Shown in pieces: positions 15,090 to 23,763 of a stretch of 64,000 nucleotides of DNA. The position numbers and the translations under genes were made by a program. The first letter of the stretch is position 1; each line of letters opens with the position of its first letter. This DNA comes from Salinibacterium sp. UTAS2018 (lineage in GTDB: Bacteria; Actinomycetota; Actinomycetes; Actinomycetales; Microbacteriaceae): the NCBI RefSeq assembly GCF_004118935.1, contig NZ_CP035375.1, positions 124,001 to 188,000 of the forward strand, in the 5' to 3' direction. The notes under the pieces were generated by a model, which saw only the letters and a list, made by a program, of their open reading frames with translations, was not told where the DNA came from and did not search any database.

Positions 15090-18071
15090 CTAGCGCAATT
15101 GGGTGACGGAACTCTCCGACAAGTGATGTGCGCTCGGAAGCTGCACTCGGTCAATGGGCACCCCGTTATTCACTCGCCAGAATTCGCGTGCACCGGGGGT
15201 GAGCGGCGGCGGAAGCTCTCGCGTTCGCGCAAGCTGACGGAAATCGCTGAGGCTACAAGCATCGAACAGGACGGTGGCATGATTCTGTAGCGACTGGATA
15301 GCACCCCACCGTGACTGCCAATCGTCGACCGAACCGATGAGCGCGACTGGCCCGCGCCCGCCACCGGCACTAACCAGAAGCTCGCGTTCGGCACCCGGCG
15401 GCCCCTCAATCAGCCGCACCGACCATCCCGCAGCCTCGCACGCCGCGGCAGCGACGGCGGGCCGAGAACTCACGACGGCCAGCCCGTCACCCCGGGCAAC
15501 CATCGCTACTGCGGCGCGGTCGGCAACCGGCAAATAACGATCGCTCTGAGCAACCTGCACCCGTGCGCCCTGCCACAGCCCGCCGCCCTGCGGTAAAGCA
15601 TCGTCGTAGTCCTCGCCGTGTCCTCCAGAAAGTACGAAGTCATTTTTGGAGGCAAACCGCAGGCGAAGCGTCTGGGGAAACAGTTGCGTGAGCGGTTGCA
15701 CTGCGGCGGTAATTCTCTGGGCTGTTGCCACGATGACGATGCCGCACGCCGCGCCCTCGCGCAAGATGCGCGACATCCGTTCGAGTACGACAGGGCGGTA
15801 TTCCTCATCGAAACGCGCCACCGTCGCGTCAAGGTCATCGATGATAACGAGCACCGCCGGCTGTGCCTCCCGCTTCTCCGCAACCTCATCGAGACGCGTG
15901 TACAGCTGGGTGAGGCCATCCCACACGGTTGCAGGATCGGTTCCCACGATCTGAACCGCGGTAGACGCCGCCTGCGCAAGAGTGTTGAGCACGGTACTTT
16001 TACCGCTCGATGAAGCCCCCAATACCAAGAGATGGCCGTCGGCTGAGGGCGACCAATGAGCTACCCCCTGGCGCTGCTCATCCGGGAGATCTGTCATTCC
16101 GAACACAACGGCGTCATTGAGTCGTTTGTCGCCGCGCTCGCCACCACTCGTTGCTTCATGCTCGAGCAAAGTCGAGAGCGAAATGTGCTCGGCGAGCGGC
16201 TCACACCACGGCCGCCGGGGTCTGCTGCTAGCGGACCATCGCTCGGCAACCGCGCGGATATCGTCGGAACCGACTAACGCGAACTGCGCGAGTTCTGCAG
16301 ACGAGGAACCATGGGCGACCCAGGCTCGACCTTTGAGTTGAGCGGGCAGCTCAGCCGCTTTGTCGTTACCGATGACCGCGGAGCTATCGGCACCATTGTT
16401 GACCCGTAGCGATAGTCGCAGGTCAGCGTTGGCAAGCAGTGAATCCCGCACCACGCCTGATGGGCGCTGAGTACACAGGATGAGGTGCACTCCGAGCGAA
16501 CGACCGCGCGCGGCAATATCGCTGAAAAGAGTGTGCAGTTGGGGGTAATCCCCCATCATCGCCGCGAATTCGTCCACCACAATCACCAGTCGCGGCACGC
16601 TCGAGAGGTCTGAAATATCTCGTACTTGTGCCTGCGCAAGCGCACGCTCGCGGTGCCTCAACTCCGCTCGGAGGCTAGAAAAAGCGCGCGCTGCGGTACT
16701 AGCGTCAAGGTCTGTAATGATGCCCACAGTGTGCGGAAGCTGAGCGAGCGATGCGAATGCCGATCCGCCTTTGAAATCGACGAGCAGAAATGTGACGTCT
16801 TCGGGAGCTGTCTCGGCCGCCATCGCAAGCACCCATGCAATCAGCAGTTCACTTTTGCCGCTTCCTGTCGTGCCTCCGACGATCGCATGGGGCCCGTCGA
16901 CTACGAGATCAAGCATCACCGGGCGAGCACTGCCCATCGCTGGACTCGCTGAGAGGGAGCGGCGACGGCTCTCACGGGAGTACTGCGCGTCGCTCACCAT
17001 TCGCGTCACGTCGGAGAACTGCACAGAATCCGGCACGTCGCCGAGCGCCGATGCCAGACCATCTCGCGCCGCAATGTCGCGTGCGACTCGCACCCATTCC
17101 AGTGCTTGTTCTCGGCCGAGAAACGAGGGCTCAAAATCGCGGCGTTGATGACGGTCAGGATGCCGCACGACAGCGACACTGTTCCCGCGAGCTCGAATCA
17201 CGATCCGGTGCCCGCTGGGAGCCTGTTGTTCCTCGGTTACTACTGTGATGGTCACCCCGGGGTTTGATTCACCCAACCGTCCCCAGTGAACGCTGGCGAC
17301 GTCGTCTCGCACGGTGGCGGGATCAGACGCGCGCGCAGCACTCTCACTTTCTTGCAGTTGGCGGTGTGGGAGCGCTTCTGCCCAGGCTTCGGAGAGGAAT
17401 GCGCCGCCAAACCTCACCCAACTCGCGGTAGGGGCAAGGGTTCGAGCCAGTTGAATCGCCAGTGCTCGCGCCAGCGCGAGAGCCATGAGTCGGTTGCCAA
17501 AGATGACGATCCCTAAGCGGGCGTTGACGGCGATAGGCGCTCGATTGAGGTATTCCGCTTGTGTCGTGAGACTGCGATACATTTCTTCCACTTCGGGCGG
17601 CTGCGCATCCTGAGCACCGGTACGGTCGATCGCCACAGTGCTTCGAACGAGGCCGTACCCCAAGTGGACAGGGAGGGAGTCGGCTGGTTCGCCCATCCAG
17701 CGCGCCGCATCAGTGTGGGCGTCCTTGACGAGCATTATCGCGGAGGGCGTTTTCTCGGCAAGCTCAAGAAGTTCCCGGCGATGGAACGCCTGAATACTGC
17801 CGAGTGTCGACTCCGAATCGACCGCGAACCGCGAGCGCTCGGCCTTCCGCAGCGACCGCGCTGATACCCGCGAGTCGATGTAACTGCCCGTAGCAGCTAA
17901 CGGACCGAGGGCCGCGAATATGAGCGCGAAGGTAGACCCGGTGATGAGCCAGATCGCTACTGACGCGACTACCGGCACGGTCGCCGCGACCACCGGAAAT
18001 TTGAATGGCGCTGGCCGTTGTGGAGGCGCAGGAAGGGCAACACGAGGGCCAGAAGCGGGAGTATCGTTCAC
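15090..18071 (-). CDS. EccC/EssC-like FtsK/SpoIIIE-family membrane ATPase
   Basis: A 993-residue protein with two membrane segments near the N terminus (about residues 25-65), a region resembling the EccC/EssC stalk (ARWMGEPADSLPVHLGYG), and two FtsK/SpoIIIE ATPase domains. The first has Walker A GGTTGSGKSEL (about 397-407) and Walker B LVIVVDEFAAM (about 493); the second has Walker A GASSSGKST (about 685) and Walker B VLVIIDDLD. EccC proteins power type VII secretion; DNA-translocating FtsK has one ATPase domain and a gamma domain, which is absent here. It is the last gene of the 20-kb cluster, about 100 bases after the zinc-ribbon/FHA gene. No WXG100 substrate gene lies nearby. Start is a GTG with GAGG just upstream. 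Confidence 0.8.
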   Translation of the reverse strand: MNDTPASGPRVALPAPPQRPAPFKFPVVAATVPVVASVAIWLITGSTFALIFAALGPLAATGSYIDSRVSARSLRKAERSRFAVDSESTLGSIQAFHRRELLELAEKTPSAIMLVKDAHTDAARWMGEPADSLPVHLGYGLVRSTVAIDRTGAQDAQPPEVEEMYRSLTTQAEYLNRAPIAVNARLGIVIFGNRLMALALARALAIQLARTLAPTASWVRFGGAFLSEAWAEALPHRQLQESESAARASDPATVRDDVASVHWGRLGESNPGVTITVVTEEQQAPSGHRIVIRARGNSVAVVRHPDRHQRRDFEPSFLGREQALEWVRVARDIAARDGLASALGDVPDSVQFSDVTRMVSDAQYSRESRRRSLSASPAMGSARPVMLDLVVDGPHAIVGGTTGSGKSELLIAWVLAMAAETAPEDVTFLLVDFKGGSAFASLAQLPHTVGIITDLDASTAARAFSSLRAELRHRERALAQAQVRDISDLSSVPRLVIVVDEFAAMMGDYPQLHTLFSDIAARGRSLGVHLILCTQRPSGVVRDSLLANADLRLSLRVNNGADSSAVIGNDKAAELPAQLKGRAWVAHGSSSAELAQFALVGSDDIRAVAERWSASSRPRRPWCEPLAEHISLSTLLEHEATSGGERGDKRLNDAVVFGMTDLPDEQRQGVAHWSPSADGHLLVLGASSSGKSTVLNTLAQAASTAVQIVGTDPATVWDGLTQLYTRLDEVAEKREAQPAVLVIIDDLDATVARFDEEYRPVVLERMSRILREGAACGIVIVATAQRITAAVQPLTQLFPQTLRLRFASKNDFVLSGGHGEDYDDALPQGGGLWQGARVQVAQSDRYLPVADRAAVAMVARGDGLAVVSSRPAVAAAACEAAGWSVRLIEGPPGAERELLVSAGGGRGPVALIGSVDDWQSRWGAIQSLQNHATVLFDACSLSDFRQLARTRELPPPLTPGAREFWRVNNGVPIDRVQLPSAHHLSESSVTQLR

Positions 18072-18176
18072 ACCCTCACTTCATCAGTGATGGTGCTTCT
18101 GGTTGCCCGTGTGGCACCAACAGTGCGTCCGCTGTCTCCCCTCCGAGCTGTGGAGGAACGGACTTTCGTTCCGGGA

Positions 18177-21100
18177 CTAGCTAACGATAAAGAACTGTTC
18201 CCCGATCTCGACTCGAGTACCGCGGACGACTCGGTAGCGCTTGCCTGGCTCGCACCGTTTCGGCTCAGCGCCCGGCTCGCGGACGATCGTGCCGTTGCCC
18301 GAGTAACGATCGCTAATCCAGAACACTCCGCTCATCTGCCCGAACTCAAGATGGGTCTTTGAGACCGACTTGCTGGGGTCAGTAATGGGCACGACGATGT
18401 CGAACTTTTCGGAAGGCTCGGGCGTGGGGTTTCGACCGATCAGACCATTTCCCGTGACGATGACGCTATCCCCCGTGCTGAACTGCAGCACAAACCGCGT
18501 CCCGGTAACACTGCGCTCAACGATGCGAGTGTCCTCAATGTCGACGTCATCAGCGCCCAAAGCGGCCAACGGAGTCGGCGGTGAGATTGGAAGCTCCACG
18601 CGTTGATCCGATTTCGGAGGTGGCGCGAGCACCGAGAATCCCGGCACGCTTGACGCGCTTGACTCGCGTGCCAATGATGACTCGGCTGAGGTCTCGCCTG
18701 ACGCTCCCTGCTCGCTATCGAGCGCTTGAGGCCCTGCCCCATAGACTTGGCTTTCAGCGCGTGCACTTGTGGCGGGTTCCACAGCCTCGTCACTTCCGGG
18801 CTCGATCAGAGGAATTGCTTCTTCTGGCTCACCAGATTCAGTGTCTTGAACAGCCTCAGGCATGTCGTCGACGTCAAAGCCGGCTGCGGAGTCCGCGTCA
18901 AAGTCAGCAATGAAGCCATCAGCTGGGCTCTCCACGTCGGACGCCACGAATTCAGTCTCAGCATCCGCCGGAATGGCATCGGCGTTCAGAACGTCCCGAG
19001 ACTCTGCCCGGTTCGCATCGCTTTCATCGTGCTCTGCCTCGTTCGCGTCCAAGGCAGCGGAAGACAAAGGTTCCACGCTCGTGTCTGCGCGATGGTCGGG
19101 AGCGACGACCGGATCGCTCACCGTTGGAGCGCCTTCGAGGAACGAATCGAGGGCTTCGGGTGCGGGCGCAGGTACGTTACGGGAACTCGGACCGACGCCG
19201 TGCCTGACAAACCCGCAGGAGCCACAGAAGATGTCAGAATCCGACAGGGCATCTCCACACTGCCGGCACGTTTCCTCCGTCACGGTGACTGTTTCTGCCG
19301 ACGCAGCGGCTGGTCCACTTTCGTGCGCTGCGACCGTTGGTCGAGGTTCGATCGTCTGGTCAGCAAGGATCGCCGAGCGCGGTTGAGTTCTGTGTCCACT
19401 CGGTTCGGAGTCAGCGGCAGCCGGCTGCTCCGGTGCTGGCGGAGCGGGCCTGTCCTCGACGCGTTCAGAAGCGACCGGGGCGAAGGCCGATGCACGAAGG
19501 CGGTCGGCAGCGGTGAAAACTGTTTCTTCTTCCGGCGGGCGCACGGGTGCAAGGCGGCGGGGTCCCGAGTCAGCGACGGTGGTGTCCGGCCTGCCAACCC
19601 GACTGAGGTCGGGTTCGAACGCAGAGCGTTGCAATGGCTCAGGCTCGACGAGTGGTTCTGGCGAGGTCGCTTCTTCTCGAGCCGAGCGGATGCCGTCGTC
19701 GCCATTACGCTCGGCTTCAGCCCTCTGCTCCTCAGCTTCGGCCGCTTCGGCTCTGGCTGTGGCGTCTGCTTCGGCGGCAGCTGCCGCTTCTGCTGCCGCT
19801 TGGGCTGCTTCGAATGCTTCCGCCTCGGCTTGGGCTTCGGCTTGCGCTTCCGCCTCGGCTTGGGCTTCGGCTTGCGCTTCCGCCTCGGCTTGGGCTTCCG
19901 CTTCGGCTTCGGCTTCAGCTTCCGCTTCCGCTTCAGCTCGGGCCGCTTCAGCGCGCCCCGCTTCCGCTTCTGCTTCAGCAACCGCCTCGGCTTCTACACG
20001 GGCTGCGTCAGCTGCCGCTTCAGCGTCGGCTTCCGTGCGCCCTTCGCCCTGGCTAGCGTCGCTACCGGCATCGAAAGCGTCATCAAGAGCCTCGTCGGCG
20101 ACTTCATCTGTCAGCACTTCCTCGATGGAAGCCGCCTCGGTGTACTCGATCGGCTGATGTAAGGACTCCGCTTGCGTCGCGATCATCGGTTCTGAATCTA
20201 GAACAGACTCATCAGCAGCACCGGGCACCTCGGATTCAGCTTCGCGTTCCGACTCGGTCGCGACCTCAGGAGAAAGCTCTGCTTCGGCCACGATGGCCGC
20301 ATCGGCAGGCGGTTGTTCCTCCACTGGCAGCGCCAGACCTGCTAGCGCTGATTCGACCACTGGCTCACCTTCTGGCTCTACCTCTGGCTCAAATGCTGGA
20401 TCTGCCTCTGGTGCGGGCTCAGATTCCAACTGAGCGCTGTGTCGGGCATCCGTCGCGTCCTCGATGAGATCTTGCGGATGCTGCTCGTCGCTGACCGACG
20501 ACGACGCAAGTACGCTCTCCTGCTGACGATTGCTGAGTTCCTCCGCTTGCGTTTGCTCTGCGCCGGCTTCGACGTCAACGCGCGTCGGCGGCAATCCGAT
20601 CTCGTCTGGCGCAGCACTCGCGAGCCCTGAGCTCACGGAGATGTTGCGGTCAAATGTCAATGCTTGAGGATTCGCTACCTCGTCATACGGGCCGTCCTCG
20701 TCAAACGGGAGCACCTCGTCATAGGGGCCGTCTTCGTCGAAGGGCATCACTTCTTCGGGGGCGGCGTCGATCTCGTCGTGCGAGGAACGAGAACCGTTGG
20801 CCCCTACCGGCGCAGACTCGACAGAGCGTTCAGACTGATTCTCTGCGTCATCCACACCGGCACCAGCAGCCCCGCCGGCAGTGGCACTGGCACTGGCACT
20901 GGGCGCAACACTGATATTTGCAGCATGAGAAAGAACCAGAGGTTCACCCAAACGGAGAGTGCGAGCACCTTCAGCCAACACATCAGGATGTTCGACGAGA
21001 GCCTGGCGCAGCGCTGCGGGGAGGTCGGCCGGAGTCTCGTCTACGCCGTCGTGAATGTCCGCATCCGCGGTGACATCGTCGCGTTCATCAGCCTGCGAAC

Positions 21101-21461
21101 TGACAGAAGCATCAGAGTGGTGCTCCGCAACAGTGGCTTCAGTCGCCGCTTCCTCACTTGCGGCAACGATTTCCGCTGATGACGCGGCCGCGATCCCGTG
21201 TGCAGATCCCGCTTCGACGACCGACTCATCCGAAGACCGCACCGGTGCAGAATGATTCGAGTCACGCGCACGACGGCGACGAGATCCCGCGGGCGCCTCT
21301 GCTTTTTTACTCGCAGAGCGTTCGCCCACCATCGCAAGCTCGGGAGCAGACTCAGGAGTTAATGCGCCCCTGCGGGCACGGCGAGACATCGCAGGTCGGC
21401 CGCATTCGGCACAGTAGACGGCGTCGGCGGGCAGTTGCGTCGCGCAGAAAGAGCAATTCAC
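18177..21461 (-). CDS. Zinc-ribbon and FHA-domain protein with long acidic disordered middle
   Basis: This 1094-residue protein opens with a zinc ribbon (Cys3, Cys6, Cys17, Cys20) and has a second one at about residues 729-750 (CRQCG and CGSCG). It ends in an FHA phosphothreonine-binding domain, with GLIGRNP, the SVSKTHLEF motif and the SGNGTIV turn in the last 110 residues. Between them lies an Asp/Glu/Ala/Ser-rich region without hydrophobic core, including an Ala-Glu repeat tract and a duplicated PFDEDGPYDEV segment. No signal peptide or membrane segment is visible, so it is cytoplasmic. I start at the GTG (21459-21461) with GAGG eight bases upstream. In this cluster it is a likely scaffold read by the kinase circuit; the partner is unknown. 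Confidence 0.78.
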   Translation of the reverse strand: MNCSFCATQLPADAVYCAECGRPAMSRRARRGALTPESAPELAMVGERSASKKAEAPAGSRRRRARDSNHSAPVRSSDESVVEAGSAHGIAAASSAEIVAASEEAATEATVAEHHSDASVSSQADERDDVTADADIHDGVDETPADLPAALRQALVEHPDVLAEGARTLRLGEPLVLSHAANISVAPSASASATAGGAAGAGVDDAENQSERSVESAPVGANGSRSSHDEIDAAPEEVMPFDEDGPYDEVLPFDEDGPYDEVANPQALTFDRNISVSSGLASAAPDEIGLPPTRVDVEAGAEQTQAEELSNRQQESVLASSSVSDEQHPQDLIEDATDARHSAQLESEPAPEADPAFEPEVEPEGEPVVESALAGLALPVEEQPPADAAIVAEAELSPEVATESEREAESEVPGAADESVLDSEPMIATQAESLHQPIEYTEAASIEEVLTDEVADEALDDAFDAGSDASQGEGRTEADAEAAADAARVEAEAVAEAEAEAGRAEAARAEAEAEAEAEAEAEAQAEAEAQAEAQAEAEAQAEAQAEAEAFEAAQAAAEAAAAAEADATARAEAAEAEEQRAEAERNGDDGIRSAREEATSPEPLVEPEPLQRSAFEPDLSRVGRPDTTVADSGPRRLAPVRPPEEETVFTAADRLRASAFAPVASERVEDRPAPPAPEQPAAADSEPSGHRTQPRSAILADQTIEPRPTVAAHESGPAAASAETVTVTEETCRQCGDALSDSDIFCGSCGFVRHGVGPSSRNVPAPAPEALDSFLEGAPTVSDPVVAPDHRADTSVEPLSSAALDANEAEHDESDANRAESRDVLNADAIPADAETEFVASDVESPADGFIADFDADSAAGFDVDDMPEAVQDTESGEPEEAIPLIEPGSDEAVEPATSARAESQVYGAGPQALDSEQGASGETSAESSLARESSASSVPGFSVLAPPPKSDQRVELPISPPTPLAALGADDVDIEDTRIVERSVTGTRFVLQFSTGDSVIVTGNGLIGRNPTPEPSEKFDIVVPITDPSKSVSKTHLEFGQMSGVFWISDRYSGNGTIVREPGAEPKRCEPGKRYRVVRGTRVEIGEQFFIVS
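19821..19898. repeat. 30-bp tandem repeat inside the zinc-ribbon/FHA gene
   Basis: Two perfect 30-base copies (19821-19850 and 19851-19880) are followed by an 18-base partial copy. They are in frame and encode alternating Ala/Glu/Gln (AEAQAEAEAQ). The flanking sequence to about 19990 is a looser version of the same code. Repeat number is likely to vary between strains by slippage without breaking the frame. Confidence 0.9.
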
Positions 21462-21471
21462 GGGTGGTCCT

Positions 21472-23763
21472 CTATCGCTTAAACAGACTTGTGACACTAT
21501 AACCACCGAGCGATCGCAGCGATATTTTGGTCTTGAACCGCGCCCAGCGCGACAGTCCAGTGTTCAGTTGACTCTCCAATTCCTTCACGTCCGTCCAGAA
21601 CGCGTCGGCTTCGGCAAGTTCGGGCTCCACTCCGGAGAAAATGGCTTGGTCAGCCTGCTCTGCGAGAGTGCGAGCATCGGGAGTCGCCATGACGGCGGCG
21701 ACCTCTGTGCGCGTTCCCGACGTTGGGGGTGCATAACCATGGTCGATCAATGAGTCCTCGAATTCTCGCCAGCCACCGCTGATTTGTTCCACAGTCGAGT
21801 CGGCTTTCTTGCGCAACTGTCGGCGTCTGACTTTCGCGGCGATGATCAAGAGGAACGGCGCAGCGATGATCAACAGCACCGCAAGGGTCCAACCCGCGGC
21901 GCGCAAAGCCGCGAGCACGGCTTGAAGCGTGGCATCGATATCAGGTTGCAGTGCTTGCTCACTATCGGGATTTGACTGTCGGTTGACCGTGTCCGACTCA
22001 ATCTCCGGCGGCTGAACTACCGTTTGTGGTCGAGCGACTTGGGCAGTCTCGTCAGGATCTTCCTCAGGGATTTCCCGTAGCGGCGGATTCGGATCGATCG
22101 TAACCCAGCCGTACTCTGCAGTATTTACTTCAATCCATGCGGAGGCGTCGTTGCCACGAATTTGTTCACCCGACGTCACGAAACCCAGAACCACGCGAGC
22201 CGGAAAGCCCAATTCGTTCGCCATAATGGATGCCGCTACTGCGTACTGCTCAGCGTCTCCGATCATGCGCGGCGCCGTCACCAGCTCAGCGATTCGATCA
22301 GCAGAGTGCCCGGATCGACTCGCCGGCTCATCGATCCCCACGCCATGACTGACGTATCCGTCTGCCGCAAGTCCTGAAAGCATTGCTTCGAGTCGAGCGC
22401 CTGGAGAAGTCGAGCCACCAACGTAGGAATCAAGCTTTTCGGTGAGTTCCTCGGGGGCGTTCTGAATGGCCGGAACCTGCGCAAGGCCCGGAGTGAGGGA
22501 TTCGATTTCGTCTGCACTCGGCTGTACCGGGGCTACACCTTCGAAAGCGTAGGAATCGCCGCTGGCGAGACCGTCGATAATGGCGGCGGTTCCAGAAACG
22601 TTGTTGTAGTAAAAGGAATCGCGAAGATCTGCGGCCCTAGCTCCGGAGAATTCAACCTCTTCAAAGAGCCCAACGGTGGGCAGCCACACGCCGGAATATC
22701 CAGCCACGGTCAGGTTCAGGTCGACGCGAGTACCCTCGACGTCCGATTGATCGAAGCGTGCGGGAACGCGGGAGAACGCCCCTGATTCGCTCGACGCGCG
22801 ATCACTGCCGACGGCGTACACAACCCCGTTATAGCTATCGAGCGTAGCGAGGCGCACTCTCGTGCCCAACGGAACCCCGGACACTTCGAAAAGCACTGAA
22901 TTCGCCGTGCTTGGTTGCCAATACCGCCGGAATCCAGCCAATGGGCTCACATAGTTTTGTGGGTCGAACGGCTCAACTATCGTCGTGCGCAGCACCGAGC
23001 GATTATTCGTGGGAGGTACTGCATTAGCGGCAACGAGAGCCGCGCCTGAAGCAATCGCCATGATCAGCAGGGCGCTGAGCGCCGTACGCACGCCAGCGAA
23101 TCCGAACTCGCGCTTGCGACGCTCGCTACCAGCATCACCCCTCGCCGCTTCTAATGCGTTGACCGTGTCCCGCCGGCGACGCCACCGGAACCACGCAAGG
23201 GATAGAGCGATAACCGCGAGCAGTGCAAGGGAAAGGGCGATCGGCTGATCAGGGTACGTCGGTCCGAACGCGAGCGCCATGACAAAAATTACGATGGCCG
23301 GAACCACGGAAAGCTCCGGGATCTTTGAGCGGAAAGCGAGGCTCAGCGCGATAACGCTTCCGAAGTACACCAGTACAAGAGCCGGCACCAAGAGCGACTG
23401 ATAGTCCCCCACCGGCAACGAGATTGTCAGTAGCTGTTTCCAACCAAGCGCGACGCCCAGCACCAGATCGCTCAGTCCGTCGAGCGAGGGGATAACGCCC
23501 CACTGGGTTTTTGCTGGCACCGCTACCGGAACTCCGACAGCGAGGAACACGAGCATCGAAACGATCGCAGTGACCCCGAACGACCAGGAACGCCAGAGTG
23601 CGAGAGAGGCGACGAGCGAACCGGCGATGATCGAAACGGCAATCAGTACGGTGAGCGCCGGAGTGCGATAGATGGGCCAGAGCGCAGCGGATGCGATGGC
23701 GATCGAAAGCCAGAGCAAAACAGCAGAAACGACAATGAACGAGCGAGAACTAATTTTTGTCAT
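21472..23763 (-). CDS. TgpA-like membrane protein with inactive transglutaminase domain
   Basis: A 763-residue protein with about seven N-terminal membrane segments (DUF3488-like), an extracytoplasmic transglutaminase-like domain, one further membrane segment at about residues 610-640 and a cytoplasmic tail. The layout is that of TgpA-family proteins usually paired with DUF58 and MoxR. The catalytic positions are changed: the site normally Cys is Ala504 (GDAEQYAVAAS) and the site normally His is Ser541 (ASAWIEV). Only Asp557 remains (IDPNPP). The fold-defining block LGFPARVVLGFV is kept. The ATG overlaps the DUF58 stop (ATGA); a start 63 codons upstream is rejected. The domain probably binds rather than cross-links or cuts. 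Confidence 0.85.
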   Translation of the reverse strand: MTKISSRSFIVVSAVLLWLSIAIASAALWPIYRTPALTVLIAVSIIAGSLVASLALWRSWSFGVTAIVSMLVFLAVGVPVAVPAKTQWGVIPSLDGLSDLVLGVALGWKQLLTISLPVGDYQSLLVPALVLVYFGSVIALSLAFRSKIPELSVVPAIVIFVMALAFGPTYPDQPIALSLALLAVIALSLAWFRWRRRRDTVNALEAARGDAGSERRKREFGFAGVRTALSALLIMAIASGAALVAANAVPPTNNRSVLRTTIVEPFDPQNYVSPLAGFRRYWQPSTANSVLFEVSGVPLGTRVRLATLDSYNGVVYAVGSDRASSESGAFSRVPARFDQSDVEGTRVDLNLTVAGYSGVWLPTVGLFEEVEFSGARAADLRDSFYYNNVSGTAAIIDGLASGDSYAFEGVAPVQPSADEIESLTPGLAQVPAIQNAPEELTEKLDSYVGGSTSPGARLEAMLSGLAADGYVSHGVGIDEPASRSGHSADRIAELVTAPRMIGDAEQYAVAASIMANELGFPARVVLGFVTSGEQIRGNDASAWIEVNTAEYGWVTIDPNPPLREIPEEDPDETAQVARPQTVVQPPEIESDTVNRQSNPDSEQALQPDIDATLQAVLAALRAAGWTLAVLLIIAAPFLLIIAAKVRRRQLRKKADSTVEQISGGWREFEDSLIDHGYAPPTSGTRTEVAAVMATPDARTLAEQADQAIFSGVEPELAEADAFWTDVKELESQLNTGLSRWARFKTKISLRSLGGYSVTSLFKR

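Noticed and set aside
18155..18172. GGAACG/CGTTCC hairpin after the zinc-ribbon/FHA stop as an operon terminator
   Set aside because: Six base pairs with a six-base loop and no T-run; too weak to separate the FHA and ATPase genes with confidence.
19821..19898. Possible CRISPR or regulatory repeat array
   Set aside because: The units are directly adjacent without spacers, in frame with the protein, and encode an Ala/Glu tract.
18726..20162. A 478-codon open frame on the plus strand opposite the zinc-ribbon/FHA gene
   Set aside because: The Phe/Gly/Cys/Arg-rich product is the complement of the Glu/Ala codons; the minus-strand frame has zinc ribbons and an FHA domain.
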